Shown: positions 11,726 to 23,826, counted from the stretch's first letter. The stretch is DNA of 64,000 nucleotides from Dacryopinax spathularia (GCA_037974965.1 JBBPFI010000005.1:1-64000), one strand, 5' to 3'. Notes: generated from the sequence alone by a model not told the origin. Numbers and translations are program-made.

Positions 11726-12596
11726 GGCTGAGTGAATGTTATGATGAATGTAAGCGGCGGCGAGCAGTAAAGAGATACGGTGCTTGTACAGTACTCTGTA
11801 CGCTGCCCTATCGACGTCCCTCGCCCTTACCGCCTCTGAGGCGGCATACGTATGCGCGCCGTTGACTAAGCTGCTTCCGGAAGAAGCGCCCGTATAGCCA
11901 CCAAATCCAATGAGTCCGACCATCAAACGGCTGCTCACCTCCTTTCGACTCTGACTTACTTCAGCACGTAAACTTTGATAGTCACATCAGCATCAGATTG
12001 TAAATTCATGTTGTCAAATACTCCATCTGGCACATTACTTCAGGTGGCAACGATCTCACACCCTGACGACACCTCCGCTTTTTCTGATCGCAATGTGCGT
12101 GGGTTGGCTGCGCTTGATGCGAAGTGAAAGGGGCGGCAGCCGAGACGTCCGATAACCACATTCGTCCGCGTAATCCGGATGTTCTACAGATGTTCCGTTC
12201 GTGCTCCATGCGTCCGCTGCATTGCCTGCTTACCAAATGTGCAGGTGCTGTGGCTCATTAAGCAATGAAATGGTGATGGGAGGCGGTGTCCAGGAACAAA
12301 TTGAAACACGTCCTTACACCGCACGCACGAGGGCCACCCAAGTCATCTTCCATATAAGGAAATTCGAACGTCATTTGCCAAAGAGAGAAGCACCAACACC
12401 AACTACGGAATATCGCTTCTCGCTGTTTGCCTGGGTAAAAGTACTTTCTGCCGCAAGAACCGCGCGTTTGACGGGGCGATGGCCTGTGTCCGGCTGAAGC
12501 GGAGAAGCGCAACCTCATCACTCCTGGCTACTCCGCAGTTCATCCGCTCTCGTCCGAACATTGCTTGCTTTCTCCGAGAGGTGCAGCAATCCTCCG

Positions 12597-12605
12597 TATA
12601 TAAAG
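12597..12605 (+). promoter_or_regulatory. TATA box of the six-repeat secreted protein gene
   Basis: TATATAAAG lies 280 bases before the ATG. The same box lies 281 bases before the ATG of the inverted paralogue, and the bases behind it (CCAGCTGG, CATCTCCACCATCC, CGCCGGTCGGTAAGC in one or the other form) are kept between the copies, which is the main evidence that it is functional. Confidence 0.65.
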
Positions 12606-12884
12606 CCCCCACTCCAGCTGGTCCAATATCTCCACCATCCTCTACACTCACCGCGCCGGTCGGTAAGCAAATCAGCTCTCCAGCCGAGTAGCTGGTTGAT
12701 GTTCCGTCTAGCTGTCTAACTTCGCTGGTCGAAGCAATCACAACTACAAATTTCCAAGGTCAGGTGTCCCTCATGCTTCCCTCGCGGCCTTCCTCTGACA
12801 CGGCGCCTTAGAGTCCGCAGTCGCATTCGTTCATTTCCCTACAAAGAACACCCAGAGATCCAATCCATCAACCCTATTCCAACA

Positions 12885-14916
12885 TGCATCGTACGTCTCC
12901 CTGTACACACGTGGATTTTCTCACTAAGAGTTTTCGAAAGCCGTCAACGTCCTCTCCCTTGCTCTTGCGCTCTCTGCTGTTTCTTTGGCTGCTCCCACGC
13001 CATATTCTTCAGGGTCTGGGTCCCAGGTGAGCGAGAGAACCGGTACTCGTCCATTTCAAGCTCCTTATGTGTTGTGTTCAGCTTGCTGCTCGTGGTTCCG
13101 ACCTGCAACCGACTGCTCGCGGTCTCGCGCTCGAGGAAGATGCCTTCAATACTTTGGTATGATCTTCAGACGTGGTCTAGTATACTATTCTAACAAACTC
13201 TCGTCTGTCAATTAGGCCTCTCGCGCATGGACTCGTAGTCAAGAAGCCGAACTCCAGGCAGCCGCCAGGGAATATGCCAGGCTGAATGCTTTGCGGGGCA
13301 CCGAGCACTTCGACCAGCAGGCATGGCTGGCTGCCCAGACGAGATATAATCAGCTGCGGGCTGCTAAGACTGCGGAAGAGAACAAGAAGGGTAGCCAGAG
13401 CCGGCGCCACTCTAGGTCCCTCGAGGAAGACGAGAACGACAACGATCTTGTGAGCGAAGCTGCTCGATTTCAGTCCTCTGCCTTGTTGACCCGACATGAC
13501 AGGCTGCCCGTGCATGGACTCGCAGCCAAGAAGCTGCACTTCAAGAGGCTGCTAGGGAATACGCGCGGTTGAATGCTCTACGGGGCACGGAGCATTTCGA
13601 TCACGATGCTTGGCTTGCCGCGCAGACGAGATACAACCAGCTCCAGGCTGCAAAGACTGCTGACGCGAACAAGAAGGGCAACCAGAGCAAGAGTGGAGGT
13701 AGCCGCCGCCACTCTCGGTCGCTTGAGGATGACGAGGAGGATTACAGCCTTGTGAGCGGCTAGTCCCCTCCCATGCTTCATTGCTCGCGCTCACGGACAT
13801 CACAGGCCGCCCGAGCATGGACCCGCAGTCAGGAAGCTGCCCTTCAAGAAGCCGCTAGGGAGTACGCCCGACTCAACGCTCTACGCGGCACGGAGCATTT
13901 CGATCACGATGCTTGGCTTGCCGCGCAGACGAGATACAACCAGCTCCAAGCTGCAAAGACTGCTGACGCGAACAAGAAGGGTAACCAGAGCAAGAGTGGA
14001 GGTAGCCGGCGCCACTCTCGGTCGCTTGAGGTGGATGACGAAGGGTACAGCCTTGTGAGCGGTTTGTGTTTCCACTGTCCTCTGCCTTGCTGATCAACAT
14101 CATAGGCCGCTCGCGCATGGACTCGTAGTCAAGAAGCCGAACTCCAGGCAGCCGCCAGGGAATATGCCAGGCTGAATGCTTTGCGGGGCACCGAGCACTT
14201 CGACCAGCAGGCATGGCTGGCTGCCCAGACGAGATATAATCAGCTGCGGGCTGCTAAGACTGCGGAAGAGAACAAGAAGGGTAGCCAGAGCCGGCGCCAC
14301 TCTAGGTCGATTGAGAAGGACGATGGCGACAACGACCTCGTTAGTGGTTCTTCTCGCTCCGCCGTCTTCGACTTGACTTATAGGTCTCACAGGCTGCGCG
14401 CGCATGGACTCGTGCTCAAGAAGCAGCACTGCAGGAGGCCGCTAGGGAGTACGCCAGGCTGAATGCGCTGCGCGGCACCGAGCATTTCGACCAGCAAGCT
14501 TGGCTCGCCGCACAGACAAGATATAATCAGCTTCGGGCTGCCAAGACTGCGGAAGAGAACAAGAAGGGCAGTCAGAGCCGGCGCCACTCTCGGTCCATTG
14601 AGGATGACGAGGAGGATTCCAGCCTTGTAAGCGGCTGTGCCTCCGCTGTCCCCTGCCTTGCTGAAGACCATTACAGGCCGCTCGCGCGTGGACCCGTGCT
14701 CAAGAAGCAGAACTACAGGCAGCTGCCAGGGAATACGCTCGGCTGAATGCTCAACGCGGCACAGAGCACTTTGACCAACAGGCGTGGCTGGCCGCCCAGA
14801 CGAGATACAATCAGCTTCGGGCTGCCAAGACTGCAGAAGAGAACAAGAAGGGCAGTCAGAGCCGGCGCCACTCTCGCTCTTTCGACGATGAAAACAACCT
14901 CGACGAGTTAGACTAG
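12885..14916 (+). CDS. Secreted exon-per-repeat protein, six repeats
   Basis: No known family. Exons are 12885-12891, 12941-13026, 13082-13156, 13216-13449, 13503-13751, 13806-14054, 14106-14339, 14393-14626 and 14677-14916, which give 535 residues. Exons 1-2 encode a signal peptide (MHPVNVLSLALALSAVSLAA) with a likely cut near Ala-Pro-Thr-Pro. Exon 3 is a 25-residue linker. Exons 4-9 each encode one repeat of 78, 83, 83, 78, 78 and 79 residues: an Ala-rich amphipathic helix (RAWTRSQEAxLQxAAREYAR), the core LRGTEHFDxxAWLAAQTRYNQL, a lysine-rich turn (NKKG), a basic SRRHSRS and an acidic tail. The long repeats carry a KSGGS insert. All introns after exon 2 are phase 0, 50-59 bases, and in the repeat region mostly start GTGAGC. 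The dibasic KK and RR sites could be Kex2 targets, which would release a set of near-identical peptides; this is inference. A role outside the cell is likely, function unknown. Confidence 0.85.
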
Positions 14917-14946
14917 AGGCTATTCCATCGTGCTTGAATGGTTTAG

Positions 14947-17900
14947 AGCAGTTTTGGGGCGAATGGATTCAGTTTCTCCGCAACCAATATCTATTCCGAG
15001 CCGCCCAAGGAGTTCTAGCTTGTCGCTCTACTGGTGTGCCGCATGATGCCCGATTACAAGGACATCAGAAGACTTGCCACTCGAACTTCCTCCAAAGGGG
15101 GTTTCACGATACGATTTGGCACGTGGTCATAGCCAAGGGCAGCCAGACGCTACGATGGAGAAGTAGACTTCGGTCGTCGGAGCCTGGGAGGAACGATCCC
15201 AACGTAGCCTGTATGGTGGCTCAAGACTACAAGGGCTGCGTTGAGCCAGTGAGGCGAACTCGCTAAGATCACAAGTATGCACTCAGTTCTTCTGGTTGCT
15301 GAACTTCAGCGCGAGTCACGAAGACATCAACTTTCAAGTTGTAAAGGCGCGAGCAAGCTACCTCCTTGGACCTAATGCCCTCGGTAAACATTCTCGTAGT
15401 TACTTTGTCGCGGACAACTCCAATGACAGCAGTACGTGCAGCAGTTACCACTCTATTTACGTCTCAAGGAAAAAATGAATCAGCTGCCGCGCCCACTGAC
15501 CTGTGGGACACAGCCGTTGCCAGTGCCAGCGGCACCAAGGGGCACTACAGACTACCTTCGGACCGGACCTTTATTTCCCCGTCGTCACCCTAGGGATGGT
15601 CTTCCTGATTATTTAACGGTCTCCTTCGACATCTTCACATCTTACGCTGACAAAGTGGAGTAGCGGGTATGGTAGTGCTACCGACTTGTAATCGTACACT
15701 TCAACAAACGCCGCGATGGACATAACTCAGCCTTCAATTCGGATCGCCGCTGCTAGTCATCATCAGCTCCGACTTGCACTGCCAGGTATGCCCTGCAGGG
15801 TGAGACACGGCCTTGACCCCACACCCTCGTTATTGCAGCATGTCCGAGGCAATCCTCCAGTACATGTCTTGCCTCCGATCGCCGGTGCGAGCAATGCCTT
15901 TTCTTCCCACTACTAGCCCATTACCTGCATCGCAAGTGGAAAGAAGAGAAGACCATAGTCTGTGCTTCTCTTCTCCGATCAGCCCTGCCCTGGAATCAAC
16001 AAGAACACTCACCCCAGTTAGCGGATATGTTGATGACCGCAAACGGGCCTGTTGCAGAAAGGGGTAAAGGCCCGAAGGTGCTAGACAAGCGGAAGCTGCG
16101 CGGAAGGCCCGGCGGTGCGCCTTCATGTACACCCTTGGTATTCAATCGCTGGTCAACTGACCTGCGCATGATTTTTACCCAGTCTGCGCTTCCCTTGATA
16201 AACGGGAGCAAGAAGCAGACTGAATGGAATAACGGCACTCTGGCATATGAAAGCTGCCGGCACCGACAAGGCCCGCCATACACACTTTCCATTAGGTCAA
16301 GGCCGCCGCTTTCAGCCGTTTCTTGAACAGCGCACTGGGGCTTGAGCCAATCGGCGGATGAAGGGTAATCAACCGTCATCGTTCAATCGTCAATGTCTAG
16401 GCTTCCTATGAGTGTGTTCCTTGCTTCCGTCGCTAACTCCGTCTCTTTGCCTGGCCCCTCAACCAAATTCGGACGAACACAGAGCGGGGCAAAGCACCGT
16501 GCGTTCTTGGCCCGATTGTCCTTTTCGGGTGTTCTCCAGTGACCCTGCACTTCGGACATCTGGGTCGCCCTCTAACTCCGGTTCAATGGAAAGGTGACCG
16601 GTTCTCGGGAAAGCAAGTACCGGGCACGTTACTCTCGACAAATTCACAAGCTGGTCCTGTCATGGCTGTAAGTACTCTTGAACACTCGAGGAGATGTTAA
16701 CGTTGCTGTGGGGCGGAAGGTTGCGCAATCCCGCTGTAACCCCCTGCGCTTTCTTACCTCTGGCTACTCTGTGTCTTGTCTTCAACCATTCCGTGAGCAG
16801 GAGAGGGGGCTACTAGGTCTATGTCCTCAACCCAGTACATGCATACGCCCGGCCAATCTCCGCGATCCCCCCCTGGGCGATGTGAAGCAGTTGCATCAAC
16901 CCCTTCAAGTTGTCGGGCCCACCCTCCGTAATGGATGACACCGACCTGCATCGCCCTTTCAGAACCTGTCAGAAGAAAGAAGGACGACACTCCTTCTGCA
17001 CACCTGACCTCGGCCGGATGTCCTTCTCCGATCACTGGAGGAACTGATTTCCCTCTGGTCTCTCCCTTGAAGTCCGCACAGTCGGTTTAGACACAAGAAG
17101 ATCTCTGTATGTCGTCTTCCAGGAAGCTTACGGGAACATATGATAGTTGAGATCCCATGATGTTCTGCGGTCCTTTTGTGAGCGGTCCCGTTTCCTGCAT
17201 CCCTCTGAGTGCTTGGACGGCGAGGAGGGAAGGAGATAGGTTGCACTACTGATTTTGACACTATTTTCCTTGAACCATATGTAGATGTGCTCTGGTTTAG
17301 TCGGAGAAAGCTGCTTGTTGCTGTCTACCTATATATTGTCGATCATCCGATCATCCGATTACGCCCCGATCTAATGCCATAATGTCACAATCTCATTCAT
17401 GCCGGCCGAAGTGACCCCGAAGTCCTAGTAAAATACACGAAACTTGTTTGAACAGCAGGCTCACGAAGCTGAAGATCGAACCGCAAACGGCCAAGAGCGC
17501 AATATCGGAAGGCCGAACATTGTTGAGCAAGTGTCGGAAGTGCGGAAGTTTGAAAATTTGAACATGAGAAGACCGAGATTATCTGTGGGAATTTACAATG
17601 GGCATTACGAGAGCAGTGCGCGTTGTCCGTCCGATGTATTCTGTTGTTGTTCGACAAGAGAACTGTGTGCGACAGGGGACAAAGGGACGCTAAGTCTGTT
17701 ACGGCCGGCCGATATGTCTCGCCAGCAAATGCAATCGTCCCCGAGCCCCCGGGCCTAAGCCTTACGAAGGGCCGAGCCCCGCCTCCCCGCTATGAACGCA
17801 GCCTCGGCTCATTCCACTGTCGGCAAAGAGCGGCAAGAGAGCGAAAAGGCGCGATCGGGCCATCCCCCCATTGGACGGAATCAGATGGGCGTCACGGCCC

Positions 17901-18860
17901 AAATCCGCATTGCATTCCAATCGACAGGGACCCGGGGCGGCCACCGCCGTTCACTCGCTCGCTCAGGCTCATGCTCACTCACACACGCAATCCTATTTCA
18001 CGCTCACCTAAAACGCCTCGAGGCAGCGGTTCTCCCCCCTCTGCAACTCTGTTTCGGCTGCCCTCCCCCTCCCTCGACGCTTCTTCGGTCGGACGGGCTC
18101 GGCATGCGAACGCACGGTGTCCGATTTCACCAGCTTACACCTGAAGCCCGAAGAGGATGTTCCAGCTTCTGTAATCCGCACATGCTCCCTGGCCTGACCC
18201 CGGGTCCTCCTTGACTGTCAGAGAATCAGCGACTGTGCCCGAATTGAGATGTTGCTGTATGAGAGGCCATGGCCCGCGGAGGGGAGAGAATGGGAAGCGG
18301 TGGACGGTTCCCACACTTGCACAGCCAGGGAAATTGACATTGAAGGGGCTCCGAGAAGCTACACCCAAGCTCTGGGTCATTGTCTGCGGTTGTGGTTGTG
18401 GCCTATCGGCACAAAGCTGTACGGGGGCCCAAAGGATGATCAGATCTAGGCCTCTCTCGTAGGGTCTTCCTTTCCACACGGCTTTGTTCCCCGAGCGTGA
18501 AATGGGGGAAGTGTGGCACAGAAGTGACCTTACACCCTTTGAACACTGACTGCTGCTGCTGTTCTCCGTTCCCCGATCTGCGATCCCATTCGTTTGGATC
18601 CATTCGGTTTGGCTCCCCAATGTCCCCCGCCTTCCCATATCATCCCCCCCTTCCTCGTCCTGGCCCAATTGTATATACACTGTCGAATGGGTTGTGCTTC
18701 TCCCCGCCTTATCCCACCTTCCTCCAACCAACAACCCTTTCGCCACCTTTTCACCTTCTCACTCTTCTCCCCCCCTCCCACCGCTCATCTCTCCCGGGGC
18801 CACTCGCCTTCCAACCTTCCGACCTTCCGACATTGCAAGGCTATTTCATCCCCCCCTCCG
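14947..18860. other. Region without a recognisable gene
   Basis: About 3.9 kb between the repeat-protein gene and the FKBP gene. Open frames reach at most 170 codons (17,623-18,144 on +, 18,135-18,746 on -), overlap on opposite strands, are rich in Pro, Ser and Arg, and show no motif. From about 18,600 the + strand turns pyrimidine-rich, as expected of the promoter of the FKBP gene. I see no transposon ends or tRNA. Confidence 0.6.
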
Positions 18861-18865
18861 CCCTC

Positions 18866-18873
18866 TATATAAA
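18866..18873 (+). promoter_or_regulatory. TATA box of the FKBP gene
   Basis: TATATAAA lies 153 bases before the ATG and follows a long CT-rich tract, a usual arrangement of strong fungal promoters. Confidence 0.55.
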
Positions 18874-19025
18874 TCCAGCAAGAGATGGCAACACCCCTCC
18901 TCCAGCACAAACGGTCATTCGCAATCCCCCCTCCCCTCAAGCTTCATTCCCCGCAGAACGATACCCCCAGGACGGCTCTCGCACCCCCCTCCCGCTCTCG
19001 CCAACCCTCACCCGCTGCACGAACC

Positions 19026-19620
19026 ATGTCCCAACAAACGCAGGTCATCATCCAAGTCACCAGGCCCGGTGATGGTGTGGTACGTCATCTTCTCCCTCAC
19101 CATTCACTACCCTCGTCGCCGCCTCCACCCTCGCCATCTCTCGTCCTCTTGCGCATAAGCTGACCATCTAACGCAGAACCGTGCTCGCGTGCGCGGCGAC
19201 GTCCTCCTCATCAACTACACCGCTATGCTCGAGGACGGCACCGTCGTGGATGCCACTCGCACCCGCGGCAAGCCCTACAAGGTGGTCTATGGGCAAGGAG
19301 ATGCCATCACCGGCCTGGACTGGGGTGAGTCACCTTCGAGGCCTAGCGGGAGGTGACAGACTCTGACCATGCCTCTTCGTAGCCCTTGGCAGGCCCGCTA
19401 TGAGTCTCGGAGCCAGGGCGAAGATCATCATTCCTCCTTGCTATGTACGTTCATTCCTCCTCCGTCCACCCTCCTTCCAAGGCTTATGATCGTTCAGGCG
19501 TATGGCAAACGTGGCTTCCCTCCTCTGATCCCGGGCGATGCGACGCTCCACTTCGACGTCGAAGTCGTCGCTGTCGGCAAGAAGACCTACGAGTCCGATT
19601 GGTACAACACCACGGCCTAA
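19026..19620 (+). CDS. FKBP-type peptidyl-prolyl isomerase, FKBP12-like
   Basis: A small cytosolic prolyl isomerase; FKBP12 proteins speed proline cis-trans folding steps and are the receptor of FK506 and rapamycin. Exons 19026-19079, 19177-19324, 19383-19444 and 19498-19620 give 128 residues, close to the family length of 107-115 plus a short N-terminal extension. Recognisable parts are LLINYTAMLEDG, RGKPYKV, MSLGARAKIIIPPCYAYG and ATLHFDVEVV. Of the known pocket residues of human FKBP12, Tyr26, Asp37, Ile56, Tyr82 and Phe99 have counterparts. Phe36 is Val, Phe46 is Tyr, Val55 is Ala and Trp59 is Leu, and two residues are added after this point (GLDWALGRPAM). The Trp59 and Phe36 changes would be expected to weaken drug binding. 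It may therefore be a second FKBP beside a canonical one elsewhere in the genome. It lies alone between the arms of the inverted duplication. Confidence 0.93.
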
Positions 19621-22600
19621 CGCCCTCCGACTCGACACAACAGCGCACCTAGCCCGCCTCCCGTCCATGCCCGTTCATGGATGGTGCGGGTGCGCTCTAT
19701 CCCCTCTGCTACTACTACCGATCACTTCATCATCGTCATCGTCATCATGGATGGCCCTCGAGCCGAAGCCGTTTTCATTTTTCTTTGGTCATCATGTGTC
19801 ACCTTCATCTACTTCTCTCTCCATGGGATTCTCGGATCTTTCTCGCCACCTCACGCTCAACCAACCCAAACCAAACCAAACCAAATCATACGACACCCAA
19901 ATCCTCGCAAACGACACCCCCGCAAACAACAACACCCGCTCGTGTTGTACTGTTGTACCCCTAGCCCTCAGCCTCCTGCCTTCGTTCGGCCCGCTCCGTC
20001 GGTCGACTGTATCATTCCCCTCTTCGTCTCCTTCCTCTTCCCTCTTGTTTCCTTTCTTTCTTCTGTCAGGCCAGACAACTACAAAAGCTACGAGACTCTT
20101 CTCCCAGCACACCGAACGAAATCAAATCAAATCACTCGAAACGAAATGAATGCACCGTTCTACCACTTCTCTCTTGTTCGCCTGTACTTAGTTCTCGAGA
20201 AGGCTCTGTAGTTGCTGTTTGATATCCGAACTCATGTTGTCCAGTAACTAGCTGCTAGCTAGAGCGTACCAGTTGCTCCAGATAACCCCCCTCGATGTTT
20301 TCGAACAGTCAAATGAATTCAAGTTCAATGAACACGTCGTCCTCGCTCCTCTCTTCGCGTCTTTCCCCAGTCCGCTTATTGGCACAAGTCTTGCTACACA
20401 TGCTTCGCCGGTCCGATCAGGTCCCACAAAGGGGCACGTTCCCCCAAGCCGTATGGAGACACTTGTCGTAGCATGCGGAGATATGGGAATTGTTGATTAC
20501 AGGAACGGCGTGGAGGACAAAGGGACACAGACACAGGCTCGGTTCACACGCCGGGCGTTAGAGCGTAGGGTGATGTGTCATGTATGCATATATGTACATT
20601 GCAGAAGATGTCGTAATCTAGGCGCTTGAAATTCCGGTTGCATATGGGGGCCGAATTTGGTGGAAGTCCGATATGGACGGTCAGGAGTTGAGAGGTTGTT
20701 GGGATTTTGCATCCAGGCGATGATGGAGAATAAGCGGTAATGTCGGGGTGAACTCCAGAGCGCAACATTCTGCTTGTGGTATGTATTCTGAGAGACCAGC
20801 CTGGGCAAATCAGTCCACGAAATCAAACTCATGCTCGGACAGGATCACATGTGAAGAAGCAGAGTATGATTCGCTCGTATTCGACCAGGAGACGGAGAAA
20901 TCTGGCGGTGCAGCGTGTCGGAGTGTTGTATCGAGCGGATAACAACCAGGCAGTAACGCGAGTCAACATGCTGGGTCCCGTCCGCCAGGCTGCTATCCGC
21001 CGATAGAGCGGAGTAATGACCAACATGTGAGCCGATCAAGATCAGGACTGGCAAGCTCGTGAAAGCAGCAAAAGACCACGAAAGGACAATCCGTCCACGA
21101 ATCCTCAAGATCCCAGGGCAGGGCAGGGCAAGATCTTCAAGCCAAAATATGACGTTGCTTCTCCTCTTCTGCTGGGACAAGAAGGACGGTTCTGGATGCG
21201 CGAGCGTGAAGTCTTCCGCGCGTGAATGGGCGATGAGGGGCGGGACCTCGGAAGCCGAGCGTTTTCCGCTTTCTGCGCTGGGGTTCATCTATGCGAGGTG
21301 ACCTGGCGTACTGGTCGTCCCTCAGTGCTTCTCTCGTCGTCAGGGGTGTTCTGGCTTCGCCGAGAGCTTATGTGGAGGAGAGCTTCTGGAGCTTCTATCA
21401 GCTTCGTACGGCGTCTGACAAGCACGGATCAGCCGAGGATTTGTCGTCCGAGAGCGTTGTTAGGTGGAGGCGAGGATGAAAATTCGGAGACCCGGGGCAG
21501 GTAATGCTGGCGTGCGCGGGCCAAGCTTGTGCAAAAGTAGGATTCGCGTTCAGCGCGGAGTGAGGCGGATAATTCCTCGGACCGGTCCAGTGTCCAAGTA
21601 ACAGACAGCAGGACCGGAGACAGTAGGTGGAAGCAGCGAGGATACGCCAGGGTAGGCAACGAGATAGTGACCCCTACTTCCTACGTCTGTGAAATCAGGG
21701 AAATCCGCAAAACGCGCACCGGAGAATGACCCTTTAGCGGTGCTGCATAAGAATCAGGGTAATAGCGCAGGATCTCCCGCTGGAGATCCGCTGGCGGGGA
21801 TAAGTAATGCAGGACAATATTGCCAAGTGTGCGAGGAGGACGCGGAGGAGAGTCGAGGAGGCTGGAGCAGGTCGGAAATCGCCGAGCAGCAAGCGTGGAT
21901 GTGTTTGCGATTATCCGAGAGAGTTGCGTAGTCAGCTTGAGAGCCTTGAAGCCGCACGGATCTGGTGCACAGTGCAGATAGGGCATGTGGACATGAACGA
22001 TTCCAAACCAGACCATCCCGAACTAGTGATCCCAGTGATCGCGGCTGACAATAGCCCAGGATTCGCCGATAACGACAATTGTCGCTGTCGTTGTAGCGCT
22101 TTCCAGGGACTTGGTACGTGCGCATCCGGCACGTTCGACGTCCACAATACGCGAGACCAAGGGAGCCACAGATGCCAGATTGGAAGGTTGCCTGGATGGT
22201 CGGAACACCCATAGATCCTTATATGTGTGCCGTGAAACAGGATACATAGGCCCAGCCTTGTCGGGTTCTTGAGCGCTGAGCGCTGATCTTCGGAAACGGC
22301 CAGCTTTGTGAAAGTCGGATAGGACATTGAGCGTTACTCCGAAAGGAGATGGAGAGCGCCCTTCAAATGGGGCCATCTTGTAGTTAGCGTTGAGGATCTT
22401 GCTGCACATAATTGTTAAGCATTTATCATTGCTGAGAGATGATTGCGTCTGGTTAGGAGCGTTGGAAGTAGTATGTTGCGAGTTGAGAACCGCGTTGGCT
22501 TGCCCGCTGCTATGGGCGCTTCTTCGGGTGGCGGGAAGGGTTTTCCACACGCGTCCCTTTTGGCCGACGACCTCATCACTGCGGACGGCGAGCTCGACAT

Positions 22601-22665
22601 CCAACACAACCCGCTCATCATTTCATGCAACGACAACGAACTTCAACCTCACAAACTCATGAGCG
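19621..22665. other. Region without a recognisable gene
   Basis: The first 600 bases are pyrimidine-rich 3' flank of the FKBP gene, with a small (AAACC)n run at about 19,865-19,885. The rest holds overlapping frames up to about 200 codons (22,023-22,607 on -, 21,754-22,212 on -) without family features. The last 200 bases must hold the promoter of the next gene. Confidence 0.55.
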
Positions 22666-23826
22666 ATGAACGACGCCTCCTCCTCATTGTTCCAGCAGCT
22701 TCAGCTGGGAAACAGCACAAATTGGGGAATAGACAATGCATTCCCAAACCCCAACCCGCCTCCGCCACCTCAACCAGTGAACGGCGACACTCAATATCAT
22801 GAACCTGTAAGTAGCTTATGATCCACTGTTGTGTATGAACTAACATATGAATCAGGTACTCGAATTTCCACCGCCGGCTGCACCTAGACCATCCATTGTC
22901 GAACTGAAACGACGATACCTGAGCGCTCTCCCCACGGATCGTTTAGTCAATACTATCCTGGACCTCGAACTTCGCGGGCTGCGACATGATTCCTCGTTCG
23001 GTGCACACATGTGGCCTCCAGACCTGGAGGCAGCTGTGCGGGAGCTGGACGATACGCGCCATGAAGCTGAACCAGTACATCGCCCGGTCATGCCTCGACC
23101 AGCGGTGGCCGGACCATCGCATCCGAGGCCTGCTGTACTCCAACAGCGGCCGGTTGGACGCGCTGTGGACGGAGAACGGGAGACCGTGCATGTTGGGAGT
23201 AATGGCTTGCCGAACTATGAGGAGATGATCGTTGAGGCGCTATGCGAGATTGGCGACGAGGACGGCCTGCAGCCGAAGGTCATCTTTGACTGGATCGCTG
23301 AGTACGCCCGTTCCCCCTCAATCTTGCACTGTATTCTGACGCGGTTTTGTAGGAGATATCCAATTAACAGCAACTTCCGACCATCAGCTCATCAGGCTAT
23401 CCAAAAGAGCCATAAGCGCGGTAGGCTGGAGAAGACCGGTAATAAATATCGGTTGAATCCAGACTGGGATGGCACAGTAAGCACCCAACATCGCTACCTT
23501 CTCTCTTCTCCGTTAACGCGGTTCCGCAGGTCTTAACGAAAAAGCCCACGAGGCGACCCAAACCAGCGGCAGACGCCGTACCTGCTGTATCAGCACCGTC
23601 ATCATCCATGCCCTCCGCGCCTCCAGCGCCTCCACCACTACTAATGCCAACCGCGTCCATGTCCATCGAAGCAGCACTATCCATGCTCGTCAATGGCGCC
23701 ACAGCACCCCAACCGCCTATACCCGTGTACACACCGCCGACAGACGTGCAAGCGAGCTTGAACAGCCTTGCGCAGCAATTCGCAGCTAGGAGCAGAAAGG
23801 CGAGGATGGAGAATGTGCCAGTGTAG
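22666..23826 (+). CDS. H15 (linker-histone-like) winged-helix protein
   Basis: Exons 22666-22806, 22856-23301, 23353-23476 and 23530-23826 join in frame to 335 residues. The N-terminus is Asn/Gln/Pro-rich (FQQLQLGNSTNWG). The centre, spliced over the second intron, reads NYEEMIVEALCEIGDEDGL, then IFDWIAERYPINSNFR, then KSHKRGRLEKTGNKYRL. This is the layout of the H15 globular domain of linker histones and related DNA-binding proteins. The flanks lack the long lysine-rich tail of histone H1: the C-terminus has only a short basic patch (TKKPTRRPKPA) and then a Pro/Ala-rich region. I therefore read it as a chromatin or transcription protein that carries an H15-like domain, not as H1 itself. The start was chosen because it opens the longest frame that splices into exon 2 in phase 0. 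Confidence 0.7.

Larger units (their letters stand above)
11950..14946 (+). repeat. Inverted segmental duplication, left arm
   Basis: This 3-kb arm contains promoter and gene of the six-repeat secreted protein. The same order of sequence is found on the opposite strand at 24,182-26,330. Shared landmarks are GTCACATCAGCATCAGA, GGTTGGCTGCGCTTGATGCG, a TATATAAAG box, the signal peptide exon, the repeat exons, and GCTTGAATGGTTTAG just behind the stop codon. The arm begins about 225 bases upstream of the HECT gene start. Similarity is high in exons and moderate in flanks, and the arm lengths differ mainly by three repeat exons with their introns. Confidence 0.88.

Noticed and set aside
18497-19158. 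Overlapping Pro/Ser-rich plus-strand frames before and over the FKBP start
   Set aside because: They arise from the CT-rich promoter tract and run into the FKBP exons in the wrong frame.
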